13,132 nt of DNA, taken from positions 7,225 through 20,356 of the forward strand of contig QHTY01000071.1 of the NCBI GenBank assembly GCA_003220985.1. The letters run 5' to 3'. Origin of the DNA: Gemmatimonadota bacterium (GTDB lineage: Bacteria; Gemmatimonadota; Gemmatimonadetes; Gemmatimonadales; GWC2-71-9). The translations under genes were made by a program, and so were the position numbers. Within the stretch, counting starts at the first letter, position 1, and each line of letters begins with the position of its first letter. Shown here piece by piece: positions 7,632 to 12,882 of the stretch. The notes below the pieces were generated by a model. It searched no databases, was not told the DNA's origin, and saw only the letters and a program-made list of their open reading frames with translations.

Positions 7632-8293
7632 TTCGTCCCGCTTACGGCGTAGGTGAACAGGTTCACGCCCATGCGTAACGCCGCCTCGTGCAGCTCTGGA
7701 GGATCATGATGCACCGTCGAGTCTTCCCATCCGTCCCCAAGGTCGGACTGGTAGGAGTAGTATACGACAAGGCGGTCCCCCAAAAAAACACCGAATCCCT
7801 GGGCGGGCAGGCCGTCGTGCTCGTGGATCTTGGGAATGCCCTTCGGAAACGAGTAAACCAGGTTGTAAATCGGGTGCGTCAACGGCACTTCCACCATCGG
7901 GTGGTCCGGAAAAACGTGCGCGATCTCCCGTCGGAAGGATTTGTCCATCCCGTAATTGTCATCGGCGTGCAGGAAGCCGCCCTGCTCCAGATAGCGGCGC
8001 AGGGTGCGCAACTCGACATCGGAGAAGTGCACGTTCCCATGGCCGGTCATATAGATGTAAGGGACGTCCCAGAGCTCCGGCCCGGTCAGGGTCACGACAC
8101 GCTCGCGGTCTGCGACGGGGAGGGTCGTGCGCGCGCGCAACGCGGCCAGCAGATTGGGGAGGCTCGACGGGTTCGCGTACCAGTCGCCGCCGCCGTCGTA
8201 GTGGAGGCGGCCGATGGTTAAAGACGTGCGTGGTGCGTCGTGCGTCGTGCGTGGTGCGAAAAACAGCACTAGAACCAGGAGAAACGATTTCAT
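7628..8293 (-). CDS. Secreted DUF4159 family protein
   Basis: This 221-residue protein has a short signal peptide (MKSFLLVLVLFFA) and a complete DUF4159 domain. Recognisable motifs in order are LHYDGGGDWYANPSSLPNLL, MTGHGNVHFSD, YLEQGGFLHADDNYGMD, FPKGIPKIHEHDG, VVYYSYQSDLGDGWED and ALRMGVNLFTYA near the C-terminus. DUF4159 is thought to share the class-I glutamine-amidotransferase-like fold, and it often sits with MoxR, DUF58 and Bat-type genes; neither MoxR nor DUF58 is in this window. Both ends overlap neighbours by 4 bases as ATGA (with rsmI at 8290-8293 and DUF4175 at 7628-7631). The linker just after the signal peptide (APRTTHDAPRT) is encoded by a heptamer array. A T7G5 run (plus strand 7777-7788) lies in the GVFLGDR codons. 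Confidence 0.92.
   Translation of the reverse strand: MKSFLLVLVLFFAPRTTHDAPRTSLTIGRLHYDGGGDWYANPSSLPNLLAALRARTTLPVADRERVVTLTGPELWDVPYIYMTGHGNVHFSDVELRTLRRYLEQGGFLHADDNYGMDKSFRREIAHVFPDHPMVEVPLTHPIYNLVYSFPKGIPKIHEHDGLPAQGFGVFLGDRLVVYYSYQSDLGDGWEDSTVHHDPPELHEAALRMGVNLFTYAVSGTK
8226..8260. repeat. Five 7-bp tandem units after a signal peptide
   Basis: On the plus strand five consecutive heptamers occur: GTGCGTG, GTGCGTC, GTGCGTC, GTGCGTG, GTGCGAA. On the coding strand they encode APRTTHDAPRT, the segment joining the signal peptide of the DUF4159 protein to its domain. A 7-base unit is not a multiple of three, so each added or lost unit would shift the frame. Confidence 0.88.
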
Positions 8294-9117
8294 AGTTCGT
8301 TGACCAATCGATATGCATTGTTTCGGGAAATTCCTGTCTCCTCCACCAAACGATCCGCGACATCCTTGCGTGACATTCCTTCGGCGAGCAGAGCCTTGGC
8401 GCGGCCAGCCGGATCGGGCGGCCGATCCTCGACCCGCTCCTTGCCCGTCCCGGAGAGCACTACCGTAACCTCACCTCGAACGGGGGCATCAGCATAGTGC
8501 TCTGACAATTCCTGCAACGTCCCCGCCCGCGTTTCCTCAAACACTTTGGTCAACTCCCGAGAGACGGCGACCCGGCGTTCCGGACCACAAACCTCGAGGA
8601 GATCGGCGAGCAGTTGCGTGACGCGATTGGGGGCCTCGAAGATCACGACGGTCCATTCACTTTGGGCGGCGGTCAAAAGGAAACGGCCGCGGTCGCTCCC
8701 TTTGCGGGGGAGAAATCCGAGAAACAAATAGCGGTCACCACTGATCCCTGATACGGCGACACTGGCCGCGACTGCATTCGGACCAGGAATCGTGACGACG
8801 TGAATCCCTCGCTCTCGCGCCACAGCCACGAGTGCCACCCCCGGATCGCTGATGGCCGGCGTGCCGGCATCGGTGATGAGGGCGACGTCTCGCCCGTCTG
8901 TAAGGATGCGCAGGATGCGCTCGAGGGCGCGGTCCGAGGAGTGCTCGTGGAAGCTGATCAGCTCGGCTTTCGAGCCGGCGTGATGGAGGAGCGGTTTGCT
9001 ATGACGCGTGTCCTCGGCGGCGACCACCGCCACGCGTTTCAGTGTGTCGGCGGCGCGCGGCGAGAGGTCGCCGAGGTTTCCGAGGGGCGTCGCAACCACG
9101 TAGAGGGTGCCGGCCAC
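8290..9117 (-). CDS. rsmI: 16S rRNA (cytidine(1402)-2'-O)-methyltransferase RsmI
   Basis: RsmI uses S-adenosylmethionine to methylate the 2'-OH of C1402 in the decoding centre of 16S rRNA, helping start-codon fidelity. The 275 residues match the family's usual size and carry its motifs: TPLGNLGDLSPRA (10-22), AAEDTRHS (33-40), LITDAGTPAISDPG (80-93), IPGPNAVAASVAVSG (about 109-123) and a C-terminal helix-turn-helix-like segment, SRKDVADRLVEETGISRNNA. The start is GTG at 9117, one base after the TGA of the upstream gene, so coupled translation is likely. The ATGA at the 3' end couples it to the DUF4159 gene. No truncation or missing motif is seen. Confidence 0.97.
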   Translation of the reverse strand: MAGTLYVVATPLGNLGDLSPRAADTLKRVAVVAAEDTRHSKPLLHHAGSKAELISFHEHSSDRALERILRILTDGRDVALITDAGTPAISDPGVALVAVARERGIHVVTIPGPNAVAASVAVSGISGDRYLFLGFLPRKGSDRGRFLLTAAQSEWTVVIFEAPNRVTQLLADLLEVCGPERRVAVSRELTKVFEETRAGTLQELSEHYADAPVRGEVTVVLSGTGKERVEDRPPDPAGRAKALLAEGMSRKDVADRLVEETGISRNNAYRLVNEL

Positions 9118-9118
9118 G

Positions 9119-10135
9119 TCACCACGTCACCCGCCAGGGGAGTTTGCCGTAAAAGCCGGCGGCCTGCAGCACGTAGCGATGCTCGCGCGTCGCATCCTTC
9201 AGCACCTTGGTGGCTGTTCCCGGCATCATCACCTCCGCGCCCTCGAGCAGCTGGAGCGCCCAGTCCGTCAACGCACTCGACAATTCCTCGGGCCGCACGA
9301 CGCCATCGGGGGTGTCGGTGCCGCGCGGGACGCTGAGCAGCGCGAGCGCCTGATGCGTATCGACGATGGCCGCGGTCACCTTTTGCGCGCGGCGCTTCGC
9401 CTCGCCGGGAAATTCTCGTTCTACCGCGTCCACGATCCGCCAATAGAGCTCGCGATAGGTGTTGACCAGTGCCGTCGCCGCCTGCGCAGGCAGGTCGTCG
9501 GCTCCCGCAAAGGTCCCCGCGGACATCGCCGGCGTGCCCCCCGGGCCGGGGTCGAAGAGTGACTCGAGGTAGCGGGCAGGTGGCAGGTTCTCCGGCTTGT
9601 CGCAGAAATGCCCGGTCAGGTACTTCCCGTGATCGAATTTGAGATAGGAGACCCGACCGTTGGAAATCAGTTCCAGCACCCCAGTCACCTTCTCCTGCTG
9701 CAACACCGGAAAGAATTTCTCCGGTTGATTGACGTCAATGACGCGCGGCTGATAGCCGCCGGCGCAGGATGTGTACATCCACGCCAGCTGTTCCATGGGC
9801 GCGGCACAATACTCCAGGTCGCCGCGCTCGACTTCGGTGCGCATGCGTTTCAACGCATCGGTGATCGTGATGACTTGACGTCCAGCGGTGGAGAGCGAGG
9901 CGGCGTTGACCGCCTCGCCTTTGCGGAAAAACAGCAGCACACATTCATCCGGGAGATGCGCCGCGAGATAGCCATCGATGCGCCCGTCGCGGTCGCGCTT
10001 GGCGTACGCCAGCAAATTCTCGAGATGAATGAACGCGAGCCGGGTGCGATGAATAAGCCGGTTGACCTGCGGAAACTGCAGATCCGCGAGGCGAACCGGC
10101 GAATTCGTCAGGCGAGCGGTGCTCGCGCGCATCAT
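9119..10135 (-). CDS. Cytoplasmic protein of unknown function, 338 residues
   Basis: I do not recognise a named family. There is no signal peptide or membrane helix. By sequence texture it has an N-terminal part (1-125) with FFRKGEAVNAASLSTAGRQV, a middle part (about 130-200) with GVLELISNGRVSYLKFDHGKYLTGHF, and a helical C-terminal part (about 215-338). The 'GxLEL..NGRVSYLKFDHGKY' pattern resembles DUF4388/PATAN-type sensory domains, in which a beta element is followed by 'F.NG.L..A'. That resemblance is weak and inferred. Two ATG codons are adjacent (10135 and 10132). A GGAGG directly abuts the first, which is closer than usual for ribosome binding. The gene lies between trxA and rsmI, 15 bases after the former and 1 base before the latter. 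Confidence 0.82.
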   Translation of the reverse strand: MMRASTARLTNSPVRLADLQFPQVNRLIHRTRLAFIHLENLLAYAKRDRDGRIDGYLAAHLPDECVLLFFRKGEAVNAASLSTAGRQVITITDALKRMRTEVERGDLEYCAAPMEQLAWMYTSCAGGYQPRVIDVNQPEKFFPVLQQEKVTGVLELISNGRVSYLKFDHGKYLTGHFCDKPENLPPARYLESLFDPGPGGTPAMSAGTFAGADDLPAQAATALVNTYRELYWRIVDAVEREFPGEAKRRAQKVTAAIVDTHQALALLSVPRGTDTPDGVVRPEELSSALTDWALQLLEGAEVMMPGTATKVLKDATREHRYVLQAAGFYGKLPWRVTW

Positions 10136-10148
10136 CCTCCGCGGAGGA
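10135..10148. repeat. 14-bp palindrome covering the ribosome-binding sequence
   Basis: TCCTCCGCGGAGGA is a perfect palindrome filling most of the 15-base gap between the trxA stop and the next ATG. The GGAGG half is the only candidate ribosome-binding sequence for the downstream gene. In mRNA it would pair with the preceding CCTCC only if bent very tightly, so regulation by sequestration is a weak possibility. Confidence 0.6.
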
Positions 10149-10150
10149 AG

Positions 10151-10486
10151 CTACGACAAGTGCTGTTCGATCTTTTGCTCGAACGCCTGCGACGGATAGG
10201 CCCCCACCAGGGTATCCACGTGGCGTCCGTCCTTGAAGAATAGAATACTCGGAATCGAGCGGACGTTAAAGCGCATCGCCGTCGCCTGATTGGCGTCCAC
10301 GTCCACTTTCACGATTTTCACCCTGCCATTGTACTTGCCGGCCAACTGATCCATGATCGGCGCGACCATGTGGCACGGCCCGCACCAGGTCGCCCAAAAG
10401 TCCACGACGGCGAGCCCCTTGTGCTGCTCGACTTCCGCCTGGAATGTGGCGTCCGTGATGGCGGCGGGATGCTTCACGTCTTCCAT
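10151..10486 (-). CDS. trxA: Thioredoxin
   Basis: This small cytoplasmic dithiol-disulfide oxidoreductase reduces protein disulfides, using electrons from thioredoxin reductase (not in this window). All 111 residues form one thioredoxin domain with FWATWCGPCHMVAP: W34, active-site C35 and C38, D29 buried below the active site, and cis-proline P79 in SIPS. There is no signal peptide, unlike periplasmic thioredoxin-like proteins. It appears to be the first gene of the leftward operon; the gap in front of it carries divergent promoter sequence. Its TAG stop is in frame with the next gene five codons downstream. The histidine after CGPC is a common variant of the usual K or R. Confidence 0.96.
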   Translation of the reverse strand: MEDVKHPAAITDATFQAEVEQHKGLAVVDFWATWCGPCHMVAPIMDQLAGKYNGRVKIVKVDVDANQATAMRFNVRSIPSILFFKDGRHVDTLVGAYPSQAFEQKIEQHLS

Positions 10487-10527
10487 AACCCTACACGCTC
10501 CCTCGATAAACGTTAGCTTGCTTTTCT
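10487..10527. promoter_or_regulatory. 41-base divergent promoter region between trxA and mce
   Basis: The two genes read away from this gap, so both promoters should lie here or slightly within the genes. Rightward, TAGCTT (10514-10519) is a -10-like hexamer 8 bases before the mce ATG with no ribosome-binding sequence between, as in a leaderless transcript. Leftward, TAACGT or TTTATC on the minus strand could serve trxA. GGGAG and AGGG occur upstream of the trxA ATG. No convincing -35 element is seen for either. Placement is by arrangement rather than strong consensus. Confidence 0.45.
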
Positions 10528-10917
10528 ATGCACCCGTCGGTTGCGCACGTCGGCATCGCCGTCACCAAGATCTCCGACGCGCTGCGTTTTTACCGCGACG
10601 TCCTGGGACTCGCCCCGGGACAGCCGGAGTCGGCCGATGGCGCCACGATCGTCAGCCTGCCGTTCGGCGACAGCGCGGTCGAGCTGCTCGAGCCGAAAGA
10701 TCCCGCGAGTCCCGTGGCGAAATTCATCGCCAAACGCGGGCCGGGCATCCATCACATCTGCTACCGCGTCTCGGACCTGGACGCCACGCTCGCGCTGGCC
10801 CGCGCGGCGGGCTACCAACTGATCGATGAGACGCCCCGGCGCGGAGCCGGCGGACGGCGAATCGCTTTTCTGCACCCCAAGTCCACGAACGGCATTCTGT
10901 TGGAGCTCACCGAGTAG
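10528..10917 (+). CDS. mce: Methylmalonyl-CoA epimerase
   Basis: The enzyme interconverts (S)- and (R)-methylmalonyl-CoA in propionyl-CoA catabolism, between propionyl-CoA carboxylase and methylmalonyl-CoA mutase (neither is in this window). The 129 residues are a two-module vicinal-oxygen-chelate protein. Family landmarks are VAHVGIAV (5-12, metal ligand H7), LPFGDSAVELLEP (44-56), GPGIHHICYRV (71-81, second histidine ligand at 75/76), GAGGRRIAFLHPK (106-118) and ILLELTE (123-129, metal ligand E126). The length is slightly short of the usual 130-150 but all core elements are present. The ATG at 10528 has no ribosome-binding sequence upstream. A different VOC-family enzyme is the main alternative, and the FLHPK and GxGIHH motifs argue for epimerase. 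Confidence 0.93.
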   Translation: MHPSVAHVGIAVTKISDALRFYRDVLGLAPGQPESADGATIVSLPFGDSAVELLEPKDPASPVAKFIAKRGPGIHHICYRVSDLDATLALARAAGYQLIDETPRRGAGGRRIAFLHPKSTNGILLELTE

Positions 10918-10934
10918 CTGTGCAACGCCCACTG

Positions 10935-11402
10935 TCAGGGCTTGGTTCCCGTCGTCTCCGGTGGACACCGCCCCGTCGGATTGCCGGCACTCTCGAGATG
11001 CACGTCGTACACCAACCAACCGCCGCTGTGTGTGCGCACCACCTCGATCGGCAACACATGGTTGCAATTGCTGCGCTGCAGCTCCACGCGATACGTCCGC
11101 CGGTCGTCGTGCCCCGGAACCAGCAGCGGGCCTTCGATGATCCGATACCCAGAATTATCCAGATACTTCTGGATCACCGTGAGCCGCTGCTGCAGCGCGC
11201 GGGAGTTCATATTGTTCACCGCGGGCCCACGCTCCGTGCCCCACAGCTCACCCATACGTTTCTGATCGTTGGCTTTCACGGCCGTGAGGAACTGGCTGAT
11301 CGACTCGTTCATCGACTGCGGGACCGGCGTGCCCAGGCCGGGGTTGTGGCCGCAGGCGCTGCCAGCAAGCAAGAAGAGCGCAAGTGCGAGCCGTCGCTTC
11401 AC
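10935..11402 (-). CDS. Small predicted lipoprotein, NTF2/SnoaL-like
   Basis: This 155-residue protein starts at GTG 11402. An upstream-extended frame would run into pdxJ and is rejected. VKRRLALALFLLAGSACGHN is a short basic-plus-hydrophobic leader followed by a probable lipid-attachment cysteine at C17; the residues before it (G-S-A) are not an ideal lipobox. The mature part reads MNESISQFLTAVKANDQKRM, then MNSRALQQRLTVIQKYLDNS, then a beta-rich end with RVELQRSNCNHVLPIEVVRT and GGWLVYDVHL. That helix-then-strand order, with 'FLTAVKAND' and 'GGWLVYDV', resembles NTF2-like (SnoaL/DUF4440) folds. This is an inference. It converges on mce with a 17-base gap and diverges from pdxJ. Role unknown. 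Confidence 0.8.
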   Translation of the reverse strand: MKRRLALALFLLAGSACGHNPGLGTPVPQSMNESISQFLTAVKANDQKRMGELWGTERGPAVNNMNSRALQQRLTVIQKYLDNSGYRIIEGPLLVPGHDDRRTYRVELQRSNCNHVLPIEVVRTHSGGWLVYDVHLESAGNPTGRCPPETTGTKP

Positions 11403-11444
11403 GAGACACGACCTGTGGTCGAGGTGACCCGAAGGTAAGACACC
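11403..11444. promoter_or_regulatory. 42-base divergent region between lipoprotein gene and pdxJ
   Basis: The gap must serve both divergent starts. It contains the inverted repeat CGACC-TGT-GGTCG (11409-11421) and an overlapping GGTC-GAGGT-GACC (11417-11429), either of which could be an operator half-site pair. A weak AAGG precedes the pdxJ ATG by nine bases. No clear -35 or -10 element stands out on either strand. Confidence 0.35.
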
Positions 11445-12206
11445 ATGCGTCTCTACGTCAACATTGATCACGTCGCAACGATTCGCGAAGCGCGCAAGAC
11501 CGACGAGCCCGACCCCGTCCCGGCGGCGGCCGCCGCCGAACGGGGCGGCGCCGATGGGATCACGGTGCATCTGCGCGAGGACCGCCGCCACATTCAGGAC
11601 GCCGACGTCCGCGCGCTCGCGCGCAGCCTCCGCACCGTGCTCAATCTCGAGCTGGGCGCAAACGCCGACATCGTCCGGCTCGCCACACGCATCAAACCCT
11701 TCCAGGCGACGCTGGTGCCGGAAAAGCGGCAGGAGATCACGACCGAGGGAGGACTCGCCCTGCGGAAAGGAGATCGCCGGCTGCAGGCGGCGATTGCCCG
11801 GCTCCAAAAGGCAGGAATCCGGGTCAGCCTGTTTATTGATCCGTCATTGAAGACGATCGATGTCGCGCGCGCGCTCGGCGTCCCCGCCATCGAACTGCAC
11901 ACGGGCAAATACGCAAATGCGTCAAAAAGAACGGCGTCGAATCAAATGCGTCGAAATAAGGCGTTGAATGAACTGCGTAAAGCAGCTGCACACGCGAAGA
12001 GCCTAGGCTTGGCGGTCCACGCCGGGCACGGCCTCACCTATCAGAATGTCCAGCCCGTCGCCGCCATCCCCGAGATCGAAGAGCTCAACATCGGCCACTC
12101 GATCGTGAGCAACGCGGTGTTTTGGGGCATGGAGGAGGCCGTCCGCCGCATGGCCCAGCTCGTGAAGGCCGGACGACGCACGAGTGACACGTCGTCCGGC
12201 ATGTGA
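11445..12206 (+). CDS. pdxJ: Pyridoxine 5'-phosphate synthase PdxJ
   Basis: PdxJ condenses 1-deoxyxylulose 5-phosphate with 3-amino-2-oxopropyl phosphate to make pyridoxine 5'-phosphate, the ring-closing step of DXP-dependent vitamin B6 synthesis. The 253 residues form the expected TIM barrel with all hallmark segments: YVNIDHVATIREAR (4-17, D8, H9), GADGITVHLREDRRHI (35-50, H42), LNLELGAN (66-73, E69), VSLFIDP (127-133), AIELHTGKYA (148-157) and VHAGHGLTYQN (191-201, H195). Compared with what I recall of E. coli PdxJ, the loop after the HTGKYA motif is a few residues longer and lysine/asparagine-rich. Its DNA (about 11905-11990) is visibly richer in A than its surroundings. The C-terminal 11 residues are encoded by a stem-loop. 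The gene stands alone on the plus strand. Confidence 0.97.
   Translation: MRLYVNIDHVATIREARKTDEPDPVPAAAAAERGGADGITVHLREDRRHIQDADVRALARSLRTVLNLELGANADIVRLATRIKPFQATLVPEKRQEITTEGGLALRKGDRRLQAAIARLQKAGIRVSLFIDPSLKTIDVARALGVPAIELHTGKYANASKRTASNQMRRNKALNELRKAAAHAKSLGLAVHAGHGLTYQNVQPVAAIPEIEELNIGHSIVSNAVFWGMEEAVRRMAQLVKAGRRTSDTSSGM
11914..11952. repeat. Direct repeat CAAATGCGTC within pdxJ
   Basis: The 10-base sequence CAAATGCGTC occurs at 11914-11923 and 11943-11952. GCGT followed by an A-rich stretch recurs at 11919, 11934, 11948, 11961 and 11975, giving spacings of 15, 14, 13 and 14 bases. The segment encodes the lysine-rich loop of PdxJ and is more A-rich than its surroundings. Confidence 0.65.
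12168..12200. terminator. 11-bp perfect stem-loop between convergent genes (possible terminator)
   Basis: GCCGGACGACG (12168-12178) pairs exactly with CGTCGTCCGGC (12190-12200) across an 11-base loop. It ends 6 bases before the last base of pdxJ and 13 bases before the end of the opposing gene, so it could stop transcription from either side. There is no T-run, so it is not a textbook intrinsic terminator. It also encodes the last residues of PdxJ (RRTSDTSSG). Confidence 0.45.
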
Positions 12207-12213
12207 CCGCCGC

Positions 12214-12855
12214 CTAGTACACGCTACTGGTGGCGGACCCCACGATGATGTTCCCAATCGTCTGGTAGCCGATCACGCCACCGAACAGATTGAGCACCGG
12301 CTGCTGCAATACCACGTGAATCATGTTGACGGTAATGCCGCCGCTCGTCGGAATCTGCTCGTTCAGCACCACAAATCCGGTGCCGGGCAGGTTCACGCGC
12401 GTGTTCGGCGCGGGGTCGTCGAGTGCCACGCCATTCACGACGAGGCTCGCGAGACTCGAACCCTCGGCGTTGGCGTTCTCGGCGGTACTGCTCGCCATGG
12501 CGACGACGCCATCGGCGGTGATCAGCCCGTTCAAAATGTTTACGGCACCAAGCGTAGCCGTGCTCACGGCGCCGGAGCCATCCGTGAGGTCGCCGTTCAC
12601 GATCGCAAACGCGTTCTGCGCCGTCACCAAATCGGCGACCGTGACGTCGTTCGCCTGATCCGTTGCCGTCATCTCCCCGGCCGGCAGGACCGCCGCCGGT
12701 GATGTCTGATTGACGGCCGGCGTACTCACGGAGACGCCGTAGGCCGAAGCCCGCGGAGTCGCCTGCATTTGGGCTGCGAGGGAGCCCGACGTCCATGTTA
12801 GGGGCAGCACAAGTCCCGCGAAGCGGATCGCCGCCCGGATGCTCTCGTTTTTCAT
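12214..12855 (-). CDS. Secreted choice-of-anchor P family protein
   Basis: This 213-residue exported protein has a signal peptide (about 1-29) ending TSGSLAAQ, with AxA-type cleavage. The mature part is low in charge and rich in V, A, T, N and G. It contains SAYGVSVS (37-44), then alternating short beta segments, then NTRVNLPGTGFVVLNEQ (151-167) and ITVNMIHVVL (174-183). This is the 'PAPNT..N.PG...V.LNEQ...ITVN..HV.L' signature I associate with choice-of-anchor P proteins. These are surface or secreted proteins of unknown function. GAGGAGG lies five bases before the ATG, the best ribosome-binding sequence in the window, so strong translation is expected. It follows the edge-cut secreted gene by 27 bases and is probably co-transcribed with it. 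Confidence 0.88.
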   Translation of the reverse strand: MKNESIRAAIRFAGLVLPLTWTSGSLAAQMQATPRASAYGVSVSTPAVNQTSPAAVLPAGEMTATDQANDVTVADLVTAQNAFAIVNGDLTDGSGAVSTATLGAVNILNGLITADGVVAMASSTAENANAEGSSLASLVVNGVALDDPAPNTRVNLPGTGFVVLNEQIPTSGGITVNMIHVVLQQPVLNLFGGVIGYQTIGNIIVGSATSSVY

Positions 12856-12860
12856 CGTAT

Positions 12861-12867
12861 CCTCCTC
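12861..12867 (-). promoter_or_regulatory. Strong ribosome-binding site for the choice-of-anchor P gene
   Basis: GAGGAGG on the minus strand with a 5-base spacer to ATG 12855. It contrasts with the weak or absent sites before most other starts here and fixes the start of the secreted protein. Confidence 0.8.
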
Positions 12868-12882
12868 GAGCTTCAGGGCTCG

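Noticed and set aside
10918..10945. GCCC/GGGC inverted repeat between mce and the lipoprotein gene as a terminator
   Set aside because: The stem is only four base pairs with a seven-base loop and no proper T-run, too weak to call.
11403..11807. A longer start for the lipoprotein gene, reaching into pdxJ
   Set aside because: The extension is antisense to conserved PdxJ codons and would place the lipoprotein leader in the middle of the protein. GTG 11402 gives a normal leader.
12863..12882. CGAGC/GCTCG inverted repeat between the two secreted-protein genes
   Set aside because: A five-base stem is expected by chance, and it overlaps the ribosome-binding region without other support.
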